DNA of 64,000 nucleotides from assembly GCA_026874595.1 (NCBI GenBank), contig CM049314.1:63708800-63772799 (forward strand), in the 5' to 3' direction. Positions within the stretch are counted from its first letter, which is position 1; the number at the start of each line of letters is the position of its first letter. Positions 32,009-46,200 of this stretch are shown in pieces. Below the pieces are notes generated by a model. The model did not search any database, was not told the origin of the DNA, and saw only the letters and a list, made by a program, of their open reading frames with translations. Source of the DNA: Sipunculus nudus. Taxonomy: Eukaryota > Annelida > Sipuncula > Golfingiida > Sipunculidae. A program made the position numbers and the translations under genes.

Positions 32009-33590
32009 TAGTGTTTGCACAAATGTTTATGTGTATGTGAATGTATTAGTTTCAGTGCTTTGTAAGTATTTTTTTAGATACTGTTGAATCATAAGTGTTG
32101 ATATAAGATGGAATTATTCCATTTTCTTAAATTCTGTGATAAAGTTACAATAAAATTATTCCACAACTGTCCAATATTAAGTCTGGTCTTTTCTCTACAT
32201 ATTTGATTAAATAAATATTTTGTCCACAATTTTATGATGTTAATTGTTATGTTATGGTTTATAAAAAAGCCCTCCATATAATGCATGAAACTTCTTTAAA
32301 TAAGATATTTAAGGCCCACTCTTCAGGTATTATATCATAATTGGACAGCCGTCAGACATCCATTGTCCAAATTTATTACACTCAATATTGGCATCTGGCA
32401 TCCGAGTTTCAGTTCATTTAGTTTCACATCCAGTCACATGCAGGTTTTAGTCCACACAATTTGGCATGTGACATCCGGGTTTTATGCTGTGTTTGCAACT
32501 CTGAGATTTATAGTAATTACCAGATGTCAAGTGGTGTCAATGACTTGCCAACTTTCGGTATCCAACAAAAGGCCAACTGACCGTATGTCTGGGTTGTCAT
32601 AGTAACCAAACCGAAAACTGAATTATAAAATGTTTCATGTCACATTTGTTCAATTTAATTTGTCATCAAAAACTTTTATGTACACCAGTAAAATATTGGT
32701 GTCATTATTTGCTCCCTGGATCCCCCAAAGTCATGGATTAAGGTGAAGGTCGCCAAGTGGGACAGATGGAACTACTCAAAGTATGACCAGTTTGCCAGTG
32801 ATATATACCACTGGGACTATGTGACGAACGCCATTTTCAACTTGACAACTGGTATTTAATAACAGTTCCAGAGGTAGTGAATGCAGCATTATAGTCCACC
32901 CCAGTACCAGTGTCTGAATGTTTTTCTGGGATAATTTGTTATACAAGTAAAGCAGTGTAAACCTTTCTTGTCCAAAGGTTGCAGTAGCTATTCCGCCGAC
33001 TACCTTCGTGAAAAGTAATGCCTTACCTTGCTTTGATTTTGTATGAGACAAACAATCCACTATATGACAAAACAAGCTACATCGTTTACAAGGTATTCCT
33101 TGCCTGAGAACTGGGAATAAACAAGCCAGTCTAACTTATGACGTCAATCAATTGAAGGTGACGCATGACTGATCACTGTGACCTCTTTGTGATGTCACCG
33201 TTTTCTAACAAACACCAAATGCAGCCATAGACATGGAAAGTGTACTATGGAGGAATGTACTGTCAAGCAGTGGCGGAAAGACGCCATCAGCGGTTTTTCA
33301 GCATTAACAATGCAAAAGAGTCGCAAAGTAAATACGTTTTTCATGATGTTTAAATACTTTACACAAAATCAGAAGAATATCTGTTAATCTACATCGGGCA
33401 AAAGGGCATTTAAAAAGAATATTCTTTAAATAGTTATTGCGAAAAAACATGCAGACACTGGTACTGGGACAGATTATAATCTGCACCTTTTTGGAACTGA
33501 GTGTAGACACAAAGCTCACATTTTTATAGAGAAATTTTAAATTAATAAAAGTGTGATCACAACAATATTTCATATTTTATTGGTCTTTTC
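30515..33590. other. Intergenic, no gene recognised
   Basis: Only short random frames. Contains the TA microsatellite. Full TGACGTCA palindromes occur at 31641-31648 and 33139-33146, about what chance allows. Confidence 0.5.
31914..32009. repeat. (TA)n microsatellite
   Basis: About 95 bp of TA, interrupted near 31993-32009 by TTTATATATA. Confidence 0.95.
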
Positions 33591-34103
33591 ACATTGTAAA
33601 TGGACCCCATGAAATATGAATTAATTGCATGATAATCAGCGACACCTGGAGGATGCTTGTGAGAAACAAAACCCGGCCCCTTATTATCGCCCACTTTGCT
33701 TGCAGCGCTTTCCTTTCACAGTCATGATTAATGCTGGTCGAACATTGTTAAATTATAAGTCATGTAAGTCACATTTATTTTGTCTTAAACTTTGATCATT
33801 ACTCAATATAAACATCAAATTATGCATTGTTTACCGTTTCAAGTGTTCAGCGACGCGTCAGCCGTCATGTCATATTGCAAGCTGTTCACGACAGATGGCG
33901 ACACTATCGTTAAACACTGATTAATATATTTAGTTTCGGATAATAATTTTTTGATTGAAACTATAACTGAAATTAATTTGTAACGTATAAAAATATATTA
34001 TTACAGATTGCTTGGTTAAATTTGAGTTCCAAAGATGTTATTGAAATTCGAAACTAATGCTTTTATTGTCTCTCAAGTTGACAGGAGTTATCAAGCTTCA
34101 AAG
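33590..34103. promoter_or_regulatory. Likely RSF1 promoter/5' UTR, possibly shared with ZC3H13
   Basis: Immediately upstream of the RSF1 start; CpG-containing (CGACGCGTCAGCCGTCATG near 33851) and free of the repeats that fill the flanks. A donor-like CAT-gtaagt (33764) and acceptor-like ttattacag (ending 34006) could bound a 243-bp 5' UTR intron. The RSF1 start itself lies in AAGATGGCG, a YY1-type motif. No TATA box. ZC3H13 reads the opposite way from 25373 and appears to need an untranslated first exon to the right, which could lie here; that is inference. Confidence 0.4.
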
Positions 34104-34248
34104 ATGGCGAATGCTAATGAGCTTGATTGTCACAAAGACCCGAATTTCGCCGTTATCTGCTCTTTTTTTGACAGGTATGGCGAGATGCTGGGTTTCCCGG
34201 ACTTATCTTTTGTCCAGCTACAGAGATTCATCGAAAGCACAGACGACA
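34104..34248 (+). CDS. RSF1: RSF1 exon 1, start codon
   Basis: AAGATGG start context; donor gtaagt, ends phase 1. Encodes [20 protein letters not shown], matching human PNFAVVCSFLERYGPLLDL. Confidence 0.92.
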
Positions 34249-37200
34249 GTAAGTAGTTTTAATCCTCCAAGGGATGGTTGATTTTCGACACATGCCGGGG
34301 ATTGGTTTCAGCCGAAGCGTCTTAAAACTGTTAAATGGTCATTTCCCCATTGTTTACAAATGTCCGATTATCTCCTAGGAAACTAATGCGATAATAATGA
34401 CACATGAACCTGCCAGAAATTATGCCAGACACATCAATATTCATACCAGCTAGTTTTTTATGACCGTTTTACGGCTCCATTTTGGCTATTGTCAACAATG
34501 CAAGAAAAGTTTGGTTCTTGATTTATTCTTTGGTTTATGTTTCAAACTAAATGAACTTTAAAAGATCAGTTAAACATTTCTTTGATCTTACTGTACAATG
34601 ACTCCTTTATTTGAACAAATCTCAGATGTCAAATAACATTCAGTCCGAAGGATAGGAATTGATAAGATACAGACATTTAATTTTATGAGGCTCTTGCATG
34701 GTTTACCTAGGCTATTGATACTTTTTATACACATGTTGAACCACCGAATTTGTATGCTAATAAATTTGAATGAGCAATTTTATAATTATATTTGTGTCAT
34801 TAGAATATCAAAATTTATTTTATATTTGTTTGCATATACATTTTTGAAATTTCACAACATTTAATCCATTCTGCATAAATATTTCATCTAAATTTAGTAA
34901 AAGCGGCACATTCTTAATCATTAGAGCAGATAGCCTTGAAATTTGCTTTGTATATTAATTTTAAATTTGTTTGTTGTATGAAACCAATAGTATTATCTGA
35001 AACTTGTTTATATCAATTTATAAATAAATAATTAATAATTTTAAGTTTTAGACTGATTAAGATCTCTTCATATCACAATATTTGCAAAGCCTATGCAATC
35101 TTAAATTTGGCCTTAGACACATAAGTGATGTGCTTAAATCAGACTTGTATATAATGCTGCCATTCTGCGTGGTACAAATTACTGAAATTAGCAAACAAGT
35201 TTGGAAAAAAATGTGAAATGTGAATGATAGTCATGAATGAAAGTTCGGCCATATGTGAGAGGTCACGCTGACATGCTTGTCAGCTGAGCTTCATGACCCA
35301 TGGGTCACTTGCTTCATGTGGAACAGAAAAAGAAAGCACTTGATGTTTTATAAAAGAATATAATTTAATGTAAAGATGCACCTGACATTTTATCCATCTG
35401 GTTAAATGTATTTATAAGAGGCATTTATGTTTTTGATTTGTTTCTGTTGCAGTTGAGCGGCGCCTCTTTGAAGTTATCCTCAAATTGATGAGAAGGTATT
35501 TCAAAAGTGTCTCCCCTGAAAGATGGGAAAAATACCTCATAAAGGTAATTATTATATTCCTACAAATATAAAAACTAAAACCCTTCCCATTGAATTCTAT
35601 GAAAAAATACCAATTTCTGGGGTCAAGGGATAGAGCACAGGGTGGGAGATCATGAGATGTTATCTCACTCAGGGTAGTGAGATTTTTCACAGTTGTCCTC
35701 ACCTAGGTAGCCCCATTTTGGCTCTTTGACATTAGAGAGACTACTGTCGGCATACTTAGCGTAGTGCCTTTACATCATTCAACAGGTATGGCACTGAGAA
35801 GATACAAATATTTACTTCATTTTTTACAACGCCTTATGGCCTACAATATGCTTTCACATTACATAAACCAAAGCAGTTGTTAGCTAGTTAGATAACTGAG
35901 GTATACAAATAGCGCTTTGTTCGTCTGTCCGGTTAGCGGGGTACAAATCGTAACCACTAATCCTAGAAACATTTAACTGAATATCCTGTTACGTTAATAA
36001 AAAATCTCCTTGGAAACCTGAAATTGGGTCACTGTGACCTCTATCTTTTGAGCTATAGGGCTCGAAGGTACCCCCCAGAATCATTAAAAAATTTGATACA
36101 AAACTTTCAGTATCTTGATAATTAATGCATGGATTGCCATGAATATTGCATAAAACTGCTAATACAGCTACTGCAGCTGCCACATAAAGTCTTCATTGCA
36201 AAACCGTCATCTTAGACATTTTACAAACTTTTGATGAAACCTGCGAGGATCTACAGATGTAATTGTAATTGTATGGTGGTTGTGGTTCTGTAACTGGGGT
36301 GTTATCAAGCTAGTTTATACTGTGTGTTGTACATCAGCATCTAGGCATTTGCAAGAATTTATTTGAAGTTTAATATCATGATGACTACTGTTTGTAAGTC
36401 CTGGAGTACCAAACTTGTGAAAAAATGTTGGTGTTATGTTCAAATAGATTCTAAATTATTCACGGTTTATTATTTGTGTTCAGATGCATTTGCAATATCT
36501 GAATATAATTCATTTTAAGACTTTCAAAAGAGGCCAAAAGATTTGTAGTTTTGTGATCATATTTTATTGCGTATACAGTCTACACAGACAGTGCAGCTTT
36601 ATTGCTTTTTAACCAGAATTTTTCCCTCAACACCATTTTAAGTATAAAGTGTCTAATGGGATAGAATCTTACTTTAATGTTCAGGCTTGGCTTGTAATTG
36701 TTGACAGGATCTGTTTCAATGGCAGTTATACGGTATAACTGTAAATGTATTTCTGTTTCAGTTCTGCTACACTTACTCTCAGTTTGATGCTTGGGAGGTT
36801 GAACGATTTGGTTTCAAAAATATCAAGGTCAACACAAAACTCCGCATTTTAAAAGTAAGTTTTGGTTCTTATGTGTCCCTTGCAGGATGAAAATCTGAAA
36901 TTGTTGTACCAGAAACTTAATTAGCCTAAAAATGATTAAAAAACATACAGTATGTGTTTTACTAAAGTATTAAAGGGATAGGTCCATTGGTCAATCAGTA
37001 TAGCTACTCGGTACTAAAAATTGGTGGGAGGGAGGGGGGGGTCATTTCTCAGAGAAGAAGTAGAGCATATATCTTGACAATCTGGTGCAGATATTTCAGA
37101 CATTTCACACTGTTGTTTGCTATAATAGATATAGAAACAATGCAATAGTCTTTTTTCCTCTAATACTTGGTCAGGTCTTTATGCCAATTGCTGGTGACAA

Positions 37201-40200
37201 ATGCTTATAGTTAATTATACCGTAAGTGGGTATCAAATGCGGATCATGCAAACTTGAAGGATATAACTGTAGTTACAAGGAATAATAAGGTAATCAGAAA
37301 GATTTGTTTTTAAAATTTCTACTTTTTTAATAAACATCCAGAGGAAGCCTGATTGGCAGTTGATTACGTATGAATTGCAGGATCTTAAAATATCAAATTT
37401 TAATTTTAAATTCACAGTCAAGTGTAAATATCCCAGGCATACTGAGGCTGTCCCTGCTGTTAATAGTGGATTTATAACATAATATTTATTTCAGAACTTG
37501 TGTGAATCTCAGTTTGACTGTTATCCCAAGTTCAAGGAGAAGGTCAATGAACAACCAGCTACAGAGCTACGGGTACAGCCGATGGGCCGGGATAAAAATG
37601 GACTCGCATACTGGTTCCAAGTGGTCAGTCTTAATTATTGTTGTTTGGGTTAATTTGATTGTATCAATGATTGATTATTTATCCTGATATAATCAATTGA
37701 ATTGGCTTCATTTTTGTATAGTTAACAGTCATAATAAAATTATATACAGCAAAGAAATCATATTATCTGGAGGATAAAAATCTTTCAGTTCAGTGAAAAC
37801 TCGAGGCAGCAACTTGTGTCAAAACTGAACTCTCCCCAGGTTACTTTTGGTGTCACCACAGTAACTTACCAGGAATGTGACAGATTCTTATGAAACTAAA
37901 CAAAAATATAAATCAATATAATAATTTGCTTAGTTTGATTCATGGCAAAATCCATGCATATTTAATGAGAGATCACAAGTTGCCATTCTTTGGTGGCTCC
38001 ATGATGACTTGCCGTAAATCTTACAGATTTTCATAAAACTAATTAACTCTTAAGTTTCTCACCTGAATTAAATTCTTGGCAATATCGTAATACTTAATGA
38101 GGTCAGAGGGTACAAAACATATGATGAGCGTATAATGCACTCTTGCAGTGTTCTTTTAATTCTTTGATGCAGAGGCAAAATAACCTCTTACTCATTATCA
38201 TGTGGTACCACTGATTAGAAGTGATGGGCCAGTGATCGATTATAATCAATAATCAGTAATAGGTCAATTGATGCAAACTGATCTGATCGTGAATCTTGCC
38301 ATGCCATAATCAGTTCCATTGTTTAGTAAATAACTAAGGCTGTGTAATGATGAAATGTATGCTTCCATTTAATTTGTGCAAGCAAACTAGAAAAATCTGA
38401 TTTAAATAATTAATTCATACCAGTTATTATACACACATATAGTCTATAGAAATATTACATATATTTGCAGACTGGTAGGCTTATATAACAGTTGAGATGA
38501 CACGCAGGTCTGTATGTGGTCAAATATATTGTACCCCACCGAAACTGAGTAATTCTGATTTTTGGTTGACAAAGTCAGCTGAGTTTTACGGATGATAGAT
38601 CATGAAATTACAACCAGTTCCCAACACTTTGATAAGGCTGTTTGTTGTCCCTCACTTCCACAAAATGGAGGACATTGATTTGGGTTTGTCTGTCCGTCTC
38701 TCTGTCAGGTTTTCGTTTCCCTGTGTTAACCTTCCTTAATGTCAATTAAGACACGTGGAGACATCTTCAGGGGACAATGAAGACTGAAACACAGACACTA
38801 AGACATGTAGAGACATCTTCAGGGGATAATAAAAACTAAAACCCATTGAGAAAGCAAGCATTAAGACCACAGAAAGCTAAAATAACAAGAGGCAGAAGCG
38901 GAGGACATAAATTCCACAAATTAGCTTGATATAGTTAAGTCATTGTGTGTGGTCGCTTAGACAATGTGAATATTATATTACAGGATGCAGATTCTAATGT
39001 GCGCATCTACAGAGAGGAGCAAGATGATACTGAGGAGGCTCAGACATGGCAGGTGGTTGTCAAGTAAGTTGTCATGGCAATTCTGTTAATATTTCTTATA
39101 ATCAAACCATGTCACAGCACCACATTGGCTGCTGGAATACTGTGTCAAATGAACATGGATGCATCTAATCTTAATAGCTAAAATGTTAACATGATAAAAT
39201 TGTTAAAATTTACGAAGATACACTTTAGTTTTTGCATAAATCAAGAGTACCAGTAAACATCTGTCAAAACATACAAATGACATAAGTATATGCAGTACGA
39301 AATATACCTGGAATTACGGGATGTTAGAACAAACACTGTTTAGCAATCAAAGAGATTATTTCTGAAGCTGTACAAGCAAAGAAATTCTGAGTTGAGAACA
39401 GCTTAAAATTTAATCACATCCATTTACTCAATAGTTTCAAGTGATAAATATGTCAGCTAGAAGGAGGCTTGTTTATCTGTTGCCTTGATTTGGGTCTGTG
39501 GTATATTACAGAGACAGAGATGACTTGGCCCGGCTTATTAAAGAGCTGGAGGGGAAGGAAGATAATGAGAAAAGTCGCTCTGTCACTCCCAGTGTTGATG
39601 GAAGTGAAGCCAGCGAAGGTAAGCATCTCATTTAGTTGTTAGATACTGTAAAACCTAACATTATCCTCATTTTACATCAAACAGAGAATATTGTCAGGAA
39701 CCATGAGTTGTCATAATGATTTAATGGTCATGTTACTTGTGGTCTCTAGTCAGTTTTATTGTCATTATTTTGAAGTGCATCATCTTTATGAAATAACGTG
39801 GTGCATTTCCTACCCGATTTTCCGACACAAAGACTGTCAATAACTTAATGAAATATGTTTTAAAAAAATAATTTAATCACAATGAAGAGCTTTTTCTTAT
39901 TTAAACTCTTTATGATAGTGCATAAACTTTATTTTTCATTTTCCAATATTTCAGTTAAAGAATTCAAGCAAGAGTCTGATTCCACAACGTCTGATGTTAA
40001 AGATGTGGGCGATGTGGAGGTGAAAACAGAAAAAGATGACAGGTCCAAAACTGTAATCAAAACAGAGCCTGGTGCTGAGCCACAAAGTGTTGTAAAAGAA
40101 GAGGTCATGGTCAAGGAGGAGGTTAAGGTCAAGGATGAAAGTGAAGATAAAGCTGTGGTGGGAGGAAGTGAGATGAACGCTGAAGGAGCTTCCGTTCCCC

Positions 40201-43200
40201 CGTTGATTAAACAAGAACCTCAGGATGAAAAGGTAACAGAAGATGCAGAGGAAGGCCCTCCAGTGCTAACTGCAGAAGGAGCAGCTATAGATAAAAATAA
40301 AGAAACAGCGAGTTCTAAAACTGATGCTGCTCAAGAGGAAAAGAAGGTAAAAAGTTCTGATGGCTCTGTGGATGGAGATGTGGGTGATACTGACAAGGCA
40401 GAAAGTGTTGAAGCTCATAAAAAGTCATCCACAGGAGAAACAAGCTCGAAAGCATTAGTAGAAACAGTTGATAAAGAAAAAACAGCTGTAAGTGCTGGTG
40501 AAGTGCCTGGTGCAAGCAAAGACAGTACTGATGAGAAATCGTCAGCTCCTGTCCAGTCAGACAGTAAGGCACAAACCATTGAAAAACCAGAAAAGACTCT
40601 TAATGGTAATGTGGTAGAGAAATCAAGTTGTGAATCAGCCACTAGAAAAAAGGACAATATTTCTTCAGTAGCTACTCCTGAAAAGAACATATCCGATAGT
40701 TGTGAAACTAGTAAAGCATCTAAAGACTCTCCAGGCAAAGGAAAGCCAAGTCCAGATAGAACTGTTGGTATATTTGAGAAAATTTCAAAAGAATTTGGTG
40801 CAGAACAGACAAGTGTTGAAGCCAAAGAAAGCACAAAAGAAAGTGAAAAGAAACCTTCAGAGGAGAGTGGGGAAACTAAAAAGGAAGATATTGCCCCAGA
40901 TTCGAATGAGAAAAAAAGTGATTCAGTAGTGAAAGAGACGAAAGTGGCCAAACCTGTCACTGATGAGTCAAAAACTACACCACCAGAAGAAAATTTTGAT
41001 AAGAAAGAAGAGGTAGCAGACAAAGATGTGAAAGAGACAGAAAGCTCTGCACCTTCACAAGAACCTCAGTCTACTGAAGAAAATGACAAAGACAAGAGTC
41101 CTGTTGAAGAAACAAAAGAAACAGAAGAAAAGCCAAAATCTGAAGAAACTGAGAAAACAAAGGAAAAAGACAAATCAGAGGAAGAAGAAAAGGATACAGT
41201 GAAAGCAGACACAGAGGTCACAGACAAGGACGACAAGAAGGATAAATCAGTTGCTCCAAGGAAAAGGAGACAGGTTGATCTCACACCAAAGAAGGAGGGA
41301 ACAGAATCGTCAGACGTGACGGAGGATTCTGAGCAGGATCCCGAAGTAAATGCTCCACCATCCAAGCGCCAGAGAACCAAAGTTGCCAAAGGTAGAAGCA
41401 AACGCCGAGTACCGAAGGCAACTAGAGAACTTGAAGCAAGCTCTTCAGAAGATGAAATTTTAGAACCCAAGAGAAAATCCCAAACTACTCCTCCAAAAGA
41501 TGTTTCTGAGGTGCAGGAAACTCAGGTTGTGCAGTCCAGTGTACCAGAGGAGGATGAGAATGCAGAAATTGCAGAAACTGTTAAGACACCAAGTCGAGGG
41601 CGGAAAGGGGGTCGAAAACGTAGGAAAGGCAAACAAGGAAAAAGTGCAGCCAAAAGTACAAGTAAAGAAGACTGTAACAGAGGTGTCAAGGCAGCCCCAG
41701 TGGAAAAGCCGTTAGTGAATGGTGATTCTGCTGCACAAGCTCCAAAAAAGAAACGAGGTCGAAAAGCAAAAGTACCAAAACCACCAGTCAGTGATGACGA
41801 TGAGGATGATATACCATTGGTTCAGCTACGACGATCCTCACGAGCAACAAGAGGACAAAAACCATCTAAACTTAGCTATGAGATTGAGCAGAAAAAGCGC
41901 AGAGGAAAATTAGAACCAGAGAAAGAAGTCCCTACTCCAAAGAAAAAACGGGGGAAGAAAGACAAGGAGAGAGAAGAGGAGGAGGCAGCAGCTTTAGCGT
42001 TAGCAGAGGCAGAAGCTGAGGAAGAGGCCAACAGGAAGAATAAGAAAAACAAGAAGGTAAGAGTCAATTCTTGGAGTTAAAATTTGTGTGTACTATGATA
42101 CTGCAAGAAATTTACATTATTACTACTATGATACAGCATGAAAGTTACATTATCACATTGAGTAGCTCAGCCATTTTTGACAAGTATGATTATCTTATGA
42201 TTAAAATGGATTTTCTTTTATTAAAGTATATATGAAGAAAATCAATTAAGTTTTCAGTATGCATCCTTAAAACCCTTGACAGAATTTAATTTTTCATAAT
42301 CATTGGGTTGTGGTATGCTAGAAGCTGAAATGCTGAGCATCTTGACCCATGCGTCACTTGGTCTTTATTACATATTTCAGAGGAGGAAGAAAGACCTGGA
42401 TGACGATTATGATCCTAAAGGGATGAAGAAGAAGCGCCGTCACGTGCCTGATTCAGAGTCCAGTGAAGAAGAAGAGTTTGATTTCCACGAAGAGGAGGAA
42501 GAAGAGGAGGAATCATTGCGATTCTCGGAGTCTTCTGATTTGGTTGAAGACGATGAAGATAGTGATGATGAAGAATATCAGCCAAAAGGGAGAAACGCTC
42601 GAAGAGCAGCTGCAAGACAGAGTAAGTGAATCAGATCAAGTATAATTAGGGCTGAGCTGTGATAACTGTGCATCTATATGTCACAATTCAAACCATAATA
42701 TCTTGTCTGCATCATCAGATGTTCCTGTATCGGTACATTGACTGTGTATGATCATTGATGAAAAAGTCTGGCAAATAACTATTTCTGTGGCCCAATACCA
42801 GTAATAGGAAGCATCATTTGCCAGAATGGGGTAAATTAATGACAGATTAGCTAACAGCTGCATGATGAAACCAGTTGATTGGACTGTTTTATTATCGGTT
42901 ATTCATGAAGCGCTGAGGCAACAGCATGGCGAACCTGATAAAAAAAAGAGAAATGACTTGGATAAGTTGAATTCCGAACTCTGTTACTGCTGTGTATCGT
43001 ATCATGTATTGTATCATGAGTGGAATGTCACGATTTTTTTATGTAGTGAGATAACGATCATTACAACTCTAACTTAATCAAGCATCCAGTGGTGGTCCAA
43101 TGCTTCCATTAACAACCAGTCTTCTTGTAAATCAAAAAGTAGGTAACTGCAACTAATATTATTTTGAGTTACAAGATGTAAAGATTGGAATTAGACTGTT

Positions 43201-46200
43201 CGTAATTATTTTGCATGGGATCATAAAATTGTAATAATTGCATTCTTCCAAGTACTTAATCTTCCCTGCCATAATGGAAAAAGTCTTAACAAAATTGGCT
43301 GGACCAGCTCTCCAAAACAAACATTTGGGATATTTTCACTAAAGCTTCAGTATATCTGAATAACTGCATGGAAATCTTTATCTGTTGCACAAGGTCAGTT
43401 CAGCCATTTATGTCACATCAGATGAGTGTCATGACCCATAGATCACTTATTGACTGAGTTCTATTCTTTTATTGTCCCCCACTTCCAAGAAGGGGGACAT
43501 TGATTTGGGTCTGTCTGTCTGTCTGTCAGCTTTTTGTTTCTGTGCGATAACGATCCTAAATATTATCCGATTTTATTTAAATTTGGGTCAGTGATTGCTC
43601 TCTTGATTACTGTGGTTGGGATTGGTGTTTGAGTGTCTGTCTCACAAGATAATTGTACAATATGATATTCCATTTTTGATATGATAAATCAGCACATTTA
43701 GTCTCACTAATCACCAACAGTTGTTGCTAGCGATGGACATAAATTACTTGAATTTTTTGCAGGTGCTGCTGTCTGTTGAGCGTGGTTAAAACTGTCTGCA
43801 CTAATTCACCACAAACTTTAAAATCATCCCAGACTTGAAGGCGGAAGGGGGACATATGAATTCCTTAAATTTGCTTGTTTTTGTGTCCATCTTCATCAAC
43901 AGTTTCACAGTTGGGTACATTTGACATTTTCAGAGAAAGCTGCAGAAGAAGAGAAAGAAGTAGTTGAAGATGACACTCCTTGTACAAAATGTGGAAAATA
44001 CAACAAACCAGAATGGGTAAGACTTTTTCTTCAGTTTACAACTTATGTTTAAAACAATTCAGTAAATAAAAATAGATAATAGTCTAAATGATATATAACA
44101 AGTTCTTTAAGTTAACACATTGAAGTAATGTCATTTAAAGTGGCTCAATCATGACATTTTGTTTATTCAAATATTGAAAATAAATCCATATTTCTGTTCC
44201 TTAAATTTTGTCCATATTATAATGCTGACATTGGAAAAGTGAAAAGAGCAGATATTGAAACATGCCTGGTGACGAGGCAGTTTTGTCCTTTGTACGTGTT
44301 TTCAACAAGTAAGGACCCACAGATGATAAAATAGCCATTATTTCTAAATTTAACCTATTTGTTACTCGCTTTCATTGATTATCAATTAGCCAACAGAAAC
44401 AGTCTTAGCATACCAAGAAGACCGTGATGTCATTTGGTTAGTGAGCCCCCTTTAAAATAAAAGGCCAGATTAATCATTCATCATCTGCTGACTTGTCTGG
44501 CCAATCAGTTGCTTTGTTTTGGAAAATGGACCAATTGGGTAACAGATCCCTCTGTGGATGATAATTCATCCTCTGCTGTGTTTATCCAATCAGATACTTT
44601 CTTTTAGTAAATGAACCAGTCATATTTCAGATCCTTTTGTGTGATAAGTGTGATGCTGGTTATCACACTGCCTGTCTCCGCCCACCTATCATGATCATTC
44701 CTGATGACGACTGGTACTGCCCTCTATGTGAACATGTAAGTACTACCCACATGTGCACAAAAATCTGCCGTCCTGCCATTTTCATTCAGCTCTCTATTTA
44801 AAGACAACAAAATGTGTCAATAAACATTTGATATTTTTATCACATTTTCATACATATATGTACTTTAAAAAAGCATTCCGTAGTAGTGTTGCATAACTTA
44901 AGCAGGCTGTGGAAAAGACTTTTGAATTAATAAAATATATATAATAAAATAGAACAGTTTATAAGTCAATGAAATAATTTTAAATGTGTGATGTATCAAA
45001 AGTGACTGGCATTATAACTCTCTGCCATGGAGTATGAATAAAATAAATTATTTTTTTGTTGTTTTTATTGGGAAGAATCTTATTTTAATTGTACAAAATA
45101 AGTGATATATGTGTATATTCTTTGTATCTTTATTTTTCAGAATTCACTCCTTATGAAACTGGTAGATGAATTAAAAGAATTAGACGGTCAGCTCAAAAAG
45201 AAAGAAAGGTTATTAAAAAGGTGAGAAGCTTATATCTTATACTAGCTCTGCTTCCAGTAGAGTTGAGATGGCCACAGATTTTCCTGTCAGTTTCTCTTAA
45301 GTCTTTGGTTTTTTAGCTCAGCTGACTTTCAGTCATGCTGAGCCATAGTGATCACTCTTTGTCCGACGTCTGGCTGTCCATCTGTCCGTTAACCTGGCAC
45401 AAATCGTAACCGCCGGACTTACAATCTTGTAACTAGACATTCTGAGAGGTCGATGAAAAATCTCCTTGGAAACCAGAAATAAGGTCTCTGTTACCCATAT
45501 CCTTCGAGCTATTGGGCCCCAAAGTACCCCCCAGAATAGTCAAAAATTTCATACAAAAACTTCAATATCTCGTTAACTACATCACTGATGGTCATGATTT
45601 TTGGCATACATATTGATCATGAGATGTTCCATCAGTTCCTGCAGACTGGTGGCGCCACCTGTATTTTTTTATTTTTTACGAATTTTTTTCTCTATTTTTG
45701 AGACCTTTAAAAATGTGAACATCTGTTAACAGGGCACAAATCGTAAAGACTAGACCTAGAATCTTCATTTGTTGACACAGTGAGAGACCTATGAAAAGTC
45801 TCCATGGAAACCAGAAATTAGGTCTCCGTTACCCAAATCCTTTGAGCTATGGGGCCCTAAAGTACCCCCCAGAATTGTCGGAAATTTCCTAAAAAAACTT
45901 CAAAATCTCATTAACTACATCACTGATGGTCATAATTTTTGGCATACATATTGATCATTAGATGTTTCATCAGTTTCTGCAGACTGGTGGCGCCACCTAT
46001 ATTTTTCGATATTTTACGACTTGTTTTCTCTATTTTTAGACCTTTAAAAATGTGAACATCTGTTAACAGGGCACAAATCGTAAAGACTGGACCTAGAATC
46101 TTCATTCTTGACACACAGGGAGACCCATTAAAAGTCTCCATGGAAACCTGAAATTAGGTCTCTGTTACCCATATCCTTTGAGCTGTGGGGCTCCCAATTA

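Noticed and set aside
33139-33146. Consensus CRE (TGACGTCA), also at 31641
   Set aside because: About one such 8-mer is expected by chance in 64 kb; position alone does not support function.
40415-41023. 202-codon minus-strand frame opposite RSF1 exon 7
   Set aside because: Ser/Phe-rich antisense image of Lys/Glu/Ser codons; no independent signal.
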